This document shows positions 55,954 through 64,000 of a DNA stretch of 64,000 bases, piece by piece; position 1 is the stretch's first letter; the number at the start of each line of letters is the position of its first letter. Source of the stretch: Saccharomycodes ludwigii. Taxonomy: Eukaryota; Ascomycota; Saccharomycetes; Saccharomycodales; Saccharomycodaceae. Below the pieces are notes generated by a model. That model saw only the letters and a list, made by a program, of their open reading frames with translations. It searched no databases and had not been told where the DNA came from. The translations under genes and the position numbers were made by a program. The stretch covers positions 365,501 to 429,500 of the forward strand of contig NC_060205.1 in the NCBI RefSeq assembly GCF_020623625.1, given 5' to 3'.

Positions 55954-56451
55954 ATGTCTGATATTGCAAGTGGATTACCATCACCATGGATAGTTAAGTA
56001 TAGTAAAACCAAAAAAAGAGAATATTATTTCAACCCAGAAACTAAGGAATCTCATTGGGAACCTCCAAGTGGTACCGACTATGTTAGATTAAAAGATTAT
56101 TTAAGGGAACATCCAGTAAGGATCAGATGTTTACATATTCTAATTAAACATCGTGATAGTAGAAGACCATCTTCCCATCATAACCCTCATATTACTATTA
56201 CCAAAGCAGAAGCTGCTAAAGAATTAGAAAGGTATAGGGATGCTATTTTCAATAAAGGTGCTAGCTTTGAAGAAATTGCTAGAGAAAGAAGTGATTGTAA
56301 CTCTTATAAAAGAGGTGGTGACTTGGGGTTTTTTGGTAGAGGCGAGATGCAACCAGATTTTGAGAAGGCTGCTTTTGCTTTGAAAGTGGGTGAGATTAGT
56401 GGAATTGTGGATACTGAAAGTGGTCTTCACTTAATCAAGAGAATTGCATAA
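55954..56451 (+). CDS. ESS1: Peptidyl-prolyl isomerase ESS1 (Pin1/parvulin)
   Basis: 165 residues (170 in S. cerevisiae). Isomerises phospho-Ser/Thr-Pro bonds, mainly in the RNA polymerase II C-terminal domain. WW domain at about 8-42 (LPSPWIVKYSKTKKREYYFNP...SHWEPP). The PPIase domain follows with RCLHILIKHRDSRRPSS (phosphate-binding Arg), the active-site Cys in ERSDCNSYKRGGDLGFFGRG at about 116, and LHLIKRI at the C-terminus. Counterpart of YJR017C. Confidence 0.98.
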   Translation: MSDIASGLPSPWIVKYSKTKKREYYFNPETKESHWEPPSGTDYVRLKDYLREHPVRIRCLHILIKHRDSRRPSSHHNPHITITKAEAAKELERYRDAIFNKGASFEEIARERSDCNSYKRGGDLGFFGRGEMQPDFEKAAFALKVGEISGIVDTESGLHLIKRIA

Positions 56452-57050
56452 TTTTTAATAGAAAAAAAAAAAAATGAGATACGATCTCCAAGTTTATCAA
56501 AATCTTTTTTTTTTTTTTTTTTTTTTTTGTTATTTTATTTTTTTTCCATTTTACTTATATTTTTTAAAATCTTTCTTTCTTAGATTATTAGCCAATTAAG
56601 AATACAGACGGGAGAGAGCGTTAATCCAATCAATCATTATTTATGATTATTAAGTGGTTTAATTAAGTTTTACTTGTAATGAAAACAGATCTCTGATTTG
56701 ATTTATGATGAGGAGGGAAAAATTAAAATTTTTAATAAAAAAACAAAAAAACAAAAAAACAAAAAAACAAAAAAACAAAAACAAAAAATTCCAACCTTGT
56801 TTATTTTAAATTTTTTTTTTTCTGTTATTTTTTCCCCTTTATTAATCGTTATTTTTTTGTTACTTTTTTCGTTCTTTCTTTATTTCATTCTAAAAGATAC
56901 AAGTTTAGTTTAGTTTTGTGTTTTTTTTTTTTTTTTCTTCTTTCTTTTCTTACTTTCAGTTTGTTTTGTTTAAACATCAGTAGCTTACAGCCAATTAACC
57001 TCTCATTAAATATTCAAAGTGCAGTCAGTACAAAAATAACTATTATTAGC
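56452..57050. promoter_or_regulatory. Region between ESS1 and the distal APE2 exon
   Basis: 599 bp with T24 near 56506-56529 and a (CAAAAAA)n run at about 56738-56781. Probably holds the ESS1 3' end and the promoter of the distal APE2 first exon. The in-frame ATG at 56916 adds only a poly-Phe/Leu stretch and is rejected as the start. Confidence 0.4.
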
Positions 57051-57289
57051 ATGCTAAAATCGATAATATTTTTACCGAGCAAATTTACGAATTTGTCAAG
57101 ATTATCTTTAAAAAAGAATGTCTTATCATTTTTTGTAAATAATGGTTACAGAAACATGACCTATAACGCTATAAAAAAGAACAATTCCGCCTATAATTCA
57201 ATTTTCAAAAGATCTTTATTTTCCGATACTACAAGAAGCTGTAATAAATGCAATAAAATTCATCAAGAATTAAAAAATAAAATTATAAA
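57051..57289 (+). CDS. APE2: APE2 alternative first exon 1a (mitochondrial-type N-terminus)
   Basis: 79 codons plus 2 nt, ending at the consensus donor GTATGT (57290-57295). The peptide starts MLKSIIFLPSKFTNLSRLSL, is rich in Lys/Arg/Ser/Asn and has no acidic residue in the first 60, as in mitochondrial presequences. Its end (KRSLFSDTTRSCNKCNKIHQ) resembles, as I recall it, the spliced N-terminus of S. cerevisiae Ape2 (RRPLFTETSHACAKCQKTSQ), including a CxxC pair. Splicing to 58373 completes codon AAC (Asn) and enters the APE2 frame before HTKTPERDVLP. The intron would be 1083 nt. Unspliced, the frame stops within three codons, which fits an exon rather than a complete gene. Confidence 0.8.
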
Positions 57290-57341
57290 GTATGTATAAA
57301 AGCATCCAAAGTATTTTTTATTTTTATTTTTATTTTTATTT

Positions 57342-57372
<31 letters not shown>

Positions 57373-57570
57373 GTTACTTTTTTACATTTTTATCTTTAAA
57401 GAGGGGGAAAGGTGATCTTTTTGGTTAATTTATTTATTTATTTATTTTTTTTTTATTTTTATTTTTATTAAAAACAACAAAAACAAAACAAATAAATTAT
57501 TAAAGTTTAAATATTATTATCCAAGTTAATCCATTAATACTTTACATTGAATTAAAAAAGAAAAAATAAA

Positions 57571-57592
57571 ACACACACACACACACACACAC
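57571..57592. repeat. (AC)n microsatellite
   Basis: 11 AC units, 32 bp upstream of the ATG of the proximal APE2 exon. Confidence 0.95.
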
Positions 57593-57624
57593 TGTATCAT
57601 TAAAACAAACGATATATATATATT

Positions 57625-57854
57625 ATGAAGAAAAAGAACAACATCAGTTTATTCAAGGTTATATTACTATTATTCACCATCTTTGGTATCTGTAATGTAG
57701 TAACCGCAGACAATCTTATTGATGCTGAAAAAAAAAATAAGATTATAATGGAAAGACCATTTTCAGTACTAAGTAAGGAAATTAATAATGGAAAATCCCA
57801 TGGACAACAGCCATTTTTTAAACAACAACCGGTCAATACTGAGACAGTTGAGTA
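57625..57854 (+). CDS. APE2: APE2 alternative first exon 1b (secretory signal peptide)
   Basis: 76 codons plus 2 nt (TA), ending at GTATGT (57855-57860, full GTATGTAAG). The peptide starts MKKKNNISLFKVILLLFTIF and continues GICNVVTADNLID: basic n-region, about 17-residue hydrophobic core and a Val-Thr-Ala cleavage site at about residue 28, a textbook signal peptide. The remaining 48 residues are Lys/Gln/Asn-rich. Splicing to 58373 turns the apparent TAG stop into TAC (Tyr) and continues in the APE2 frame, the same phase as exon 1a. The intron would be 518 nt. It could be read as a small secreted-protein gene, but the donor overlapping the stop codon in the right phase favours an exon. Confidence 0.7.
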
Positions 57855-58372
57855 GTATGTAAGTTTCTTCCCTCCCCCTCCCACTTTTTTTTTTCTATTT
57901 TTCTATTTTTCTATTTTTCTTTTTTCAAAAAGAAAATCGATTACTTTTACAAGATAGATAATGTGGCATTACGATTAGTCTAATACAGACATTTGCTGAT
58001 TATCGTCTTCGTATTTGTGATATTGACACAAAATTAGATATATTCTGTGCTCACCCGGACAACTCTTATTTTTAATTTTTTTTGAGCCAATCGAAAAATA
58101 AAAATAAAAATAAAAATAAAAATAAAAAAATGGAGAAAAAGTTCTCCCTTTTTTCCAAATTAGCTTGTTATAAATGCAAACTGTTTTTTTTGTTCCATTT
58201 CTCATTCCTTTTTTAACTTGACCCAAATAATCGATTTGCCTTTATTCTTTCAACTTTTTTTTTTTTTTTTTTGTTTCAATTCTGGATTCATTACTAACAA
58301 CTCAATTCAAACAAAAACATAAAAAATAAAAAAAAACAAAATACAATTGTATAAAATGTCAATTACTAATAG
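57855..58372 (+). other. APE2 intron (shared 3' part): donor, branch site, acceptor
   Basis: Donor GTATGTAAG at 57855-57863; branch site TACTAAC at 58292-58298; first AG after the branch at 58371-58372, 74 nt away. The exon 1a transcript would use donor 57290 with the same branch and acceptor. A (AAAATA)n run lies at about 58095-58130. The third possible start codon (58356) lies inside this intron. Confidence 0.75.
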
Positions 58373-61013
58373 CCACACTAAAACCCCTGAACGCGATGTT
58401 TTGCCCAACAATGTTAAACCATTGAATTACAATCTAACCATCGAACCCAATTTCGAAACTTTCAAATTTGATGGTAACGTTAAAATCACCTTACAAGTTA
58501 ACGATCCAAACGTTAACACTGTAGAATTGAACACCGCAGAACTAAAAATCCATCAAGCTTCCATCATTTCTAAAGACAAGAAGATCAAATCTTCCAATAT
58601 CATCACTAATGAAGAGAAACAAGTCACTAAATTTGAATTCACTGATATATCAGCTGGTATTTCTAAAGAAAAAACTATTATATTAGATATTGATTTTTCC
58701 GGCACTTTGAATGATCAAATGGCCGGGTTTTATAGAGCTAAATATGTTGATAAGGAGACACAAGAGGTTAAATACATGGCTACTACTCAAATGGAACCTA
58801 CTGACGCTAGAAGAGCCTTCCCTTGTTTTGACGAACCTAATTTGAAAGCTACTTTTCAAATTACTTTGATTTCCACGCCAAATTTTACTCATTTGAGCAA
58901 CATGGATCTTAAAAGTGAAACTATAATTGTTGATGATTCCAATAAGGAAAAAAAAGTCAGTGTTTTTAACACCACCCCTAAAATGTCCACCTATTTAATT
59001 GCTTTCATCGTTTCTGAATTGAAATACGTGGAAAATACAGATTTCCGTATTCCAATCAGAGTTTATGCTACCCCAGGCAACGAAAAAGATGGCCAATTTG
59101 CAGCTGATTTAACAGCAAAGACTTTGGATTTTTTTGAAAAAGCTTTCGGTATTAAATATCCATTGCCTAAAATGGACAATGTTGCTGTCCATGAATTTTC
59201 TGCTGGTGCGATGGAAAATTGGGGGTTGGTAACATATAGGGTGGTTGATTTATTGTTAGACCCTAAGAAGGTTTCTTTAAACACCATTCAGAGAGTTGCT
59301 GAAGTTGTCCAACATGAATTGGCACACCAATGGTTTGGTAATTTGGTGACCATGGATTGGTGGGAAGGATTATGGTTAAACGAAGGTTTTGCCACTTGGA
59401 TGTCGTGGTATAGTTGTAATGAATTCCAACCAGAATGGAAAGTTTGGGAACAATATGTTACTGATAATTTGCAAAGTGCTCTCACTTTAGATTCTTTAAG
59501 ATCTTCGCATCCAATTGAGGTTCCAGTTAAGAGGGCTGATGAAATCAACCAAATATTTGATGCCATTTCCTACTCCAAGGGTTCCTCCTTGTTAAGAATG
59601 ATTTCTAAATGGTTGGGTGAAGATGTCTTTGTCAAAGGTGTTTCCCAATATTTGAATAAGTTTAAATATAGTAATGCCAAGACTGAAGATTTATGGGAGG
59701 CCTTGGCTGCTGTTTCGGGCAAGAATGTTCCTGAAGTTATGAACATTTGGACCAAAAAAGTCGGGTTTCCTATCGTCACGGTGGAGGAAGTGGAAGAAAA
59801 TGGCAAACTTAATGAATTAAAGATCACTCAGCATCGTTATTTGAGAACTGCAGATGTTAAGCCAGAAGAAGATGAAACCATTTATCCTGTGTTTTTGTCT
59901 TTGAAGACAGGTAAAGATGTGGTTGATTCTAGCTTAGTTTTAGACGAAAGAGTTCAAACCTTCAAAATTAAAAATAGTGGTGAATCAGATTTTTTCAAAT
60001 TGAACGCTGATCAATCCAACATTTATGTAACTTGCTACTCTGATAAGAGGTACAAGAAATTAGGTTCCCAGGCTGATAAGTTAAGCGTTGAAGATCGTGC
60101 TGGTTTAATTGCTGAATTAGGCACTTTGTCTGCTTCTGGCTACACCTCTACTACCAACTTGTTAGAATTGGTTAGAAACTGGAACACCGAGTCCTCATTT
60201 GTCGTTTTCAACCAAATATTAAGCACTTTGAATTCCTTATATAACACTTGGGTTTTTGAACCAACTGCCGTTAGAAAAGGTTTGCACAACTTTGTTTTGG
60301 ACATTATTTCTAAAAAATATGCAGAATTGGGTTGGGAAGTTAAAGAAAGTGATGATTTTGCCACTAAAAACTTGAAAATTAATTTATTTTCCCAAGCTTG
60401 TGCTTGTCATCACCAACCAAGTATTGAAATTGCATTGAATAAATTCAAAAATTATGTATCCGGTGTCAGTGGTGAAATTGATCCATTGTATAGATCTGCT
60501 ATATTTTCCACTGTTGCTAGAAATGGTAAGTTACAAGATTATGAAAGTTTGTTTCAAATTTATCAAAACGAGAACTTGCCAACCACTCTAAGATTAGACG
60601 CTTTGAGAAGTTTGGGTAGGTTTGAAACCCCTGAATTAATTCAACGTACTCTAGGTTATTTATTAGACGGCACTATTTTGAAACAAGATATTTACTACCC
60701 AATGGGTGGACTCAGAGCCACACCACAAGGTATTGAAAGTTTGTGGAACTGGTTACAAAAGAACTGGGATGAAATTAATAAGCAATTGCCACCAGGCTTG
60801 AGTATGTTGGGGTCTATTGTAAACCTAGGTACTTCTGGATTTACCTCTTTGGAAAAAATTGATGAGATTAAAGAGTTTTTCAGCCAAAGATCCACCAAAG
60901 GCTTTGATCAAAGTTTAGCTCAATCTCTGGATTCTATTAAATCCAAGGCTTTATGGGTCAGTAGAGATCGCAAAATTGTTTCTGATTTCTTGGAGAAGAA
61001 TAATTACATGTAA
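58356..61013 (+). CDS. APE2: M1 zinc aminopeptidase APE2/AAP1 (main exon; spliced body begins at 58373)
   Basis: 885 residues from the ATG at 58356 (MSITNSHTKTPERDVLP); the frame extends back to a TTG at 58347. Residues about 10-880 are a full M1 aminopeptidase: ATTQMEPTDARRAFPCFDEP, GAMENWGLVTYR (about 285), HELAHQWFGNLVTMDWWEGLWLNEGFATW (HEXXH at about 319, distal Glu 18 residues on), and the C-terminal helical domain ending with STKGFDQSLAQSLDSI. It is closest to S. cerevisiae Ape2 (yscII) and Aap1, a duplicated pair there and apparently one gene here. The ATG lies within the intron used by the two upstream exons, so it would serve only transcripts that begin downstream of them, giving a leaderless enzyme. 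Confidence 0.96.
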   Translation: MSITNSHTKTPERDVLPNNVKPLNYNLTIEPNFETFKFDGNVKITLQVNDPNVNTVELNTAELKIHQASIISKDKKIKSSNIITNEEKQVTKFEFTDISAGISKEKTIILDIDFSGTLNDQMAGFYRAKYVDKETQEVKYMATTQMEPTDARRAFPCFDEPNLKATFQITLISTPNFTHLSNMDLKSETIIVDDSNKEKKVSVFNTTPKMSTYLIAFIVSELKYVENTDFRIPIRVYATPGNEKDGQFAADLTAKTLDFFEKAFGIKYPLPKMDNVAVHEFSAGAMENWGLVTYRVVDLLLDPKKVSLNTIQRVAEVVQHELAHQWFGNLVTMDWWEGLWLNEGFATWMSWYSCNEFQPEWKVWEQYVTDNLQSALTLDSLRSSHPIEVPVKRADEINQIFDAISYSKGSSLLRMISKWLGEDVFVKGVSQYLNKFKYSNAKTEDLWEALAAVSGKNVPEVMNIWTKKVGFPIVTVEEVEENGKLNELKITQHRYLRTADVKPEEDETIYPVFLSLKTGKDVVDSSLVLDERVQTFKIKNSGESDFFKLNADQSNIYVTCYSDKRYKKLGSQADKLSVEDRAGLIAELGTLSASGYTSTTNLLELVRNWNTESSFVVFNQILSTLNSLYNTWVFEPTAVRKGLHNFVLDIISKKYAELGWEVKESDDFATKNLKINLFSQACACHHQPSIEIALNKFKNYVSGVSGEIDPLYRSAIFSTVARNGKLQDYESLFQIYQNENLPTTLRLDALRSLGRFETPELIQRTLGYLLDGTILKQDIYYPMGGLRATPQGIESLWNWLQKNWDEINKQLPPGLSMLGSIVNLGTSGFTSLEKIDEIKEFFSQRSTKGFDQSLAQSLDSIKSKALWVSRDRKIVSDFLEKNNYM

Positions 61014-61924
61014 ATTTGATAAAGTTATGTGTTATATAAAGATATATATGATTGTAATTTCTTTTTTTTTTTTTTTTACCCCTTTTGCCGATAATTATTT
61101 ACTTTTTGTGATGTTTGGTATATAAATAAATAAAATAGTAATTAATTGGGAAATAACTGTAGAAAGGATTTTGTTTGTTTGTTTGAATATGTAAAAGGCT
61201 ATTGTTTGAAACAAAAAAGCTGAAACGTATAATGACGCAATGGTAAAAGATGTGTCAAAATAAATAAGTAAATAAATAAATAAAACAGCGTGATTACAAC
61301 TCTTATTACAAATAGTAAATAAATAAATAAATAAAAGGGATAATATCATCCTATTTTATTTATTTATTTATTTGTTTCTGTTGAATAACAAAAAAAAAAC
61401 AAAAACAAAAAAAAAAGGAGGTGTTTGCCTACTATTAATAATTTCACAGAATCATATATATATATATATCAACGCACCCATAAAGGTACTAAATAAACAA
61501 TGGCAAAACTTTTTAATCTTATGAAATTAAAATAAACTGAAACAATTCAAATAGAGCAAATAATAACTTTCCTCTTCCTTTTGTTCTTGTCTCCAATCCC
61601 TCTCTCCCTCCCCCCTTTTCCCCCCCCCCGTTTTATTACTAACTCACTTACCATTCTTTATATACCTATTATCTTAAATTATTAATACCTTGATTTGTAA
61701 TCTTTTTTAAACTTACATCTTCTTCTCCTGTAACATATAAAAGTCGACAGGAGCATTTCATTTATCTTCATCTTAGTAATATCATTTCTACTAATTATAA
61801 GAAAAAAAAAACATTACTTATAAAAACTCAGTGATAAGTGACAAGGTCAATTATATTGTTCATCTACAGAATACCCCACACCTTTTACTTTATAATACTA
61901 TAAAACTTTAGCCCTTTAATCGCC
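61014..61924. other. Intergenic region upstream of the invertase-like gene
   Basis: 911 bp. AAAT/AATA-type runs (about 61117-61130, 61261-61340), a C-rich patch (about 61608-61630), and TACTAAC at about 61636 with no donor. No gene was recognised. Confidence 0.4.
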
Positions 61925-64000
61925 ATGAATTTAAATAGCTTCTTATACTCACTGATATATTTGCCCCTAATCGTTATTGCAAATAGCAATATTAACAAAG
62001 ATACAAATACTTCTATCACATCAAGTTCTTCTTCCACCACAAGCAGTGAATTGGTAGAGTACTCCAATAATAGACCATTAGCTCATTTAACTTTAGAAAA
62101 TGGTATTTTGGGCGATATAACTGGATTATTTTACAATACCACTGACGAGTTATATAACATTTATTATCAATACCAAGAAAATGACTCTAGCCAGGTTACC
62201 TGGAGACATTCTACCTCCCAAGATTTGACCCATTGGACTTCCATCGATAATAACAACGACTCAATTATCTCAATAAATGATAGCAGTTATACATTAGGCG
62301 GTGGATCTATGGTTATTGATTCTAAGAATTCTTCCGGTTTGTTCCCTAGTAATATTACGGATAGTAATGAAAACATTATCGCACTTTATTGTTCAACCTC
62401 CTCTTCTGAAAACATATCATCTGTTAATTTAGCGTACTCCATTAATGGTGGTTACACTTTTGTTAACTATCCAAGTAATCCCATCCTTCAATCTAACTTT
62501 TTCGCTGATCCAAATGTTTTCTGGCATGAAGAATCAAATAAATGGATTTTGACTGTGTTTCAGGGTGCTGACTACGTTCTCGATTTTTACAATTCATATG
62601 ATTTGATAAACTGGAATAAGACCAGTGAATTTTCCAATTATACCGAATCAAATTATCAATATGGCTCCCCAAGTTTGGTCAGAATCCCAGTTATTGGTAT
62701 GCAAACCGTTTCATCTTCAAATACTACAACTGATAATAATTCCACCTCAACCGCTAATAATTCCACTAGTTCTTCTACACCGGCCGCCAATCAAGCAAAT
62801 ACGACTGTCATCATTGTAGAAAATTTTGGAACAACCACTTTGAGTCCAACTGCTACGCCAGCTCCAAATATTATTTATTATAACATTACATACATTAACA
62901 ACACTATTATCAACTCCACTTACATTAATAATACTATTGTTAATACTACTTATATCAATATCACCTATTCCAATAATACAACTTATATCAACAGCACTTT
63001 TGTCAATGGCACATACTCTGAGGGAAGCAACAATACAAATTCGTTGAATGATTCTTTTGCAAGAGAATGGGCTTTATATAGAGCTTATCAGGCTGCCTCT
63101 GCTGCTACCAATGACGTTACTACTACTAATCCTGTCACCACCACATCGATTACTTATAAGTGGGTTTTATTCCGTTCTGTAAATATGGGATCCATTCAAA
63201 ATGGTGGAGGTTCCTCTGCTCAATATCTCATTGGTGATTTTGATGGCGAGCAATTTATTCCCGATGATAGTTCTATCCGTACTGTTGATTACGGTAAAGA
63301 TTTCTATGGGTTACAATCACTTGTTAATGCCAATGCTAACAGCGTTTTGGGTATAGGTTTGGCTGCTGATTCACAATATTCTGCTAATGCACCAACATCG
63401 CCATGGAAAAACTCATTGAGTTTGGTTAGAAATTTAACTTTACAATACAAAGATACCAGGGCCGGTTCAGCTGTTCTAACTTTAATTGCCGAGCCACTAT
63501 ACAATGGGTTACATATAAATGGTACCAGCCACACTTTGAACAATATATTCCCACTAGATATTAAAGAAACTTTATCCTATGATGTTTCCAACGTGAATGA
63601 TACCGTTACTGGGCTATTAGACTTCCAAGCTACTTTCCTAGTAAATAACACTAATGTTGCAGAATCTGATTTTGCCAACTTAAATTTCAATTTCAAAGGG
63701 TACAGTGATCCAAGTGAATATTTGAAATTCGGATTTGAAGTTAACGACCAAGCTTTTTATTTGGATAGATCGCATAGCAATGTTGCCTTTGTAGAAGACA
63801 ATGAATTTTATAGTGATAAGATAACGCTCATGGTCCTTCCATATGCTAACACATCAGCTAATGTTTCGATCTATAAAGTTCAAGGTGTTATTGACAATGA
63901 CATTATTGAAATTTTCATTAATGATGGTCAATACGTTTCAACAAATACTTATTATTTTACAACTGGTAATAAAATCGGTACTATTGATATTTCTGCTGGT
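61925..64000 (+). CDS. Invertase-like GH32 glycoprotein lacking the acid/base Glu, 3' end outside window
   Basis: 692 codons, open to the right edge. Signal peptide MNLNSFLYSLIYLPLIVIAN, a Ser/Thr stretch, then a SUC2-type five-blade propeller: RPLAHLTLENGILGDITGLF (Suc2 [20 protein letters not shown]; nucleophile Asp kept as Asp64), FFADPNVFW (Suc2 FRDPKVFW; Asp195 kept, Arg lost), and NYQYGSPSLVRIP where Suc2 has the YECPGL acid/base site (Glu replaced by Gly247). An insert at about 265-390 holds roughly a dozen N-glycosylation sequons in repeats such as TYINNTIINST. The C-terminal beta-sandwich (PWKNSLSLVRNLTL, YLKFGFEVNDQAFYLDRSHSNVAF, INDGQYVSTNTYYFTTG) is intact. Probably a secreted, non-hydrolytic invertase relative. 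Confidence 0.85.
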   Translation, partial: MNLNSFLYSLIYLPLIVIANSNINKDTNTSITSSSSSTTSSELVEYSNNRPLAHLTLENGILGDITGLFYNTTDELYNIYYQYQENDSSQVTWRHSTSQDLTHWTSIDNNNDSIISINDSSYTLGGGSMVIDSKNSSGLFPSNITDSNENIIALYCSTSSSENISSVNLAYSINGGYTFVNYPSNPILQSNFFADPNVFWHEESNKWILTVFQGADYVLDFYNSYDLINWNKTSEFSNYTESNYQYGSPSLVRIPVIGMQTVSSSNTTTDNNSTSTANNSTSSSTPAANQANTTVIIVENFGTTTLSPTATPAPNIIYYNITYINNTIINSTYINNTIVNTTYINITYSNNTTYINSTFVNGTYSEGSNNTNSLNDSFAREWALYRAYQAASAATNDVTTTNPVTTTSITYKWVLFRSVNMGSIQNGGGSSAQYLIGDFDGEQFIPDDSSIRTVDYGKDFYGLQSLVNANANSVLGIGLAADSQYSANAPTSPWKNSLSLVRNLTLQYKDTRAGSAVLTLIAEPLYNGLHINGTSHTLNNIFPLDIKETLSYDVSNVNDTVTGLLDFQATFLVNNTNVAESDFANLNFNFKGYSDPSEYLKFGFEVNDQAFYLDRSHSNVAFVEDNEFYSDKITLMVLPYANTSANVSIYKVQGVIDNDIIEIFINDGQYVSTNTYYFTTGNKIGTIDISAG
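62868..63025 (+). repeat. N-glycosylation-sequon repeat inside the invertase-like gene
   Basis: Degenerate tandem units coding YINNTIINST / YINNTIVNTT / YINIT / YINST, about one sequon every five residues. Not present in Suc2. Confidence 0.8.

Noticed and set aside
57625-57855. Stand-alone 76-residue secreted protein gene
   Set aside because: The frame ends exactly at a GTATGTAAG donor whose use removes the stop and joins APE2 in phase, so an alternative first exon explains it better. The small-gene reading is kept as the alternative.

Overview
This is nuclear DNA from an ascomycete budding yeast. It is AT-rich, full of poly(dA:dT) tracts and microsatellites, compact, mostly intronless, and nearly every gene has a recognisable Saccharomyces cerevisiae counterpart. 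Gene order points to a lineage that split off before the Saccharomyces whole-genome duplication. Genes that sit on S. cerevisiae chromosomes IV and VIII are interleaved here with relative order and orientation kept. MSN5, MRX8 and MRPS28 (IV) alternate with RPF1 and GAR1 (VIII). HIM1, MCM21, YFT2, SWA2, DAD4 and ASP1 (IV) alternate with ERG7, NOP10 and OSH3 (VIII). A Saccharomycodaceae-type yeast (Saccharomycodes-like) fits, but the species is an inference. I saw no transposon, virus-derived element, CRISPR array or convincing centromere.

Layout. 0-6 kb: the 3' part of a TRM61-like methyltransferase gene, RLP24, a small secreted protein, PAM18 and NSE1. 6-15 kb: RPF1, MSN5, MRX8, GAR1 and MRPS28. 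15-24 kb: a fungal serine O-acetyltransferase, TMA108, a tRNA-Phe gene, PPE1 and QNS1. 25-38 kb is the accessory-looking stretch: a secreted acid-sphingomyelinase-like phosphodiesterase, an unrecognised 697-residue protein, TFA2, a 2-oxoglutarate/Fe(II) oxygenase divergent from an FCY2-like nucleobase permease, and a yapsin-like protein with altered catalytic triads. 38-55 kb: tRNA-His, ASP1, OSH3, DAD4, NOP10, SWA2, ERG7, YFT2, MCM21 and an enlarged HIM1. 55-64 kb: a second tRNA-Phe, ESS1, the APE2 locus, and an invertase-like gene that runs off the right edge.

The most interesting locus is APE2 (57.05-61.01 kb). Two separate upstream coding exons both end at a GTATGT donor in the same phase and can both join one acceptor (branch site TACTAAC 58292-58298, AG 58371-58372) to the same M1 aminopeptidase body. 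The distal exon encodes a basic, mitochondrial-type N-terminus and resembles the known first exon of S. cerevisiae APE2. The proximal exon encodes a classic secretory signal peptide. A third ATG lies inside the intron just before the acceptor and would give a leaderless cytosolic enzyme. One gene may therefore send the same peptidase to three compartments by choice of first exon.

Other points of note: an invertase homologue that lost its acid/base glutamate and gained an N-glycosylation-sequon repeat; a pepsin-fold protein with both catalytic triads altered; a nested inverted repeat with CCGAT/ATCGG elements between the oxygenase and permease genes; and two intronless tRNA-Phe genes that differ by a compensated base-pair flip.
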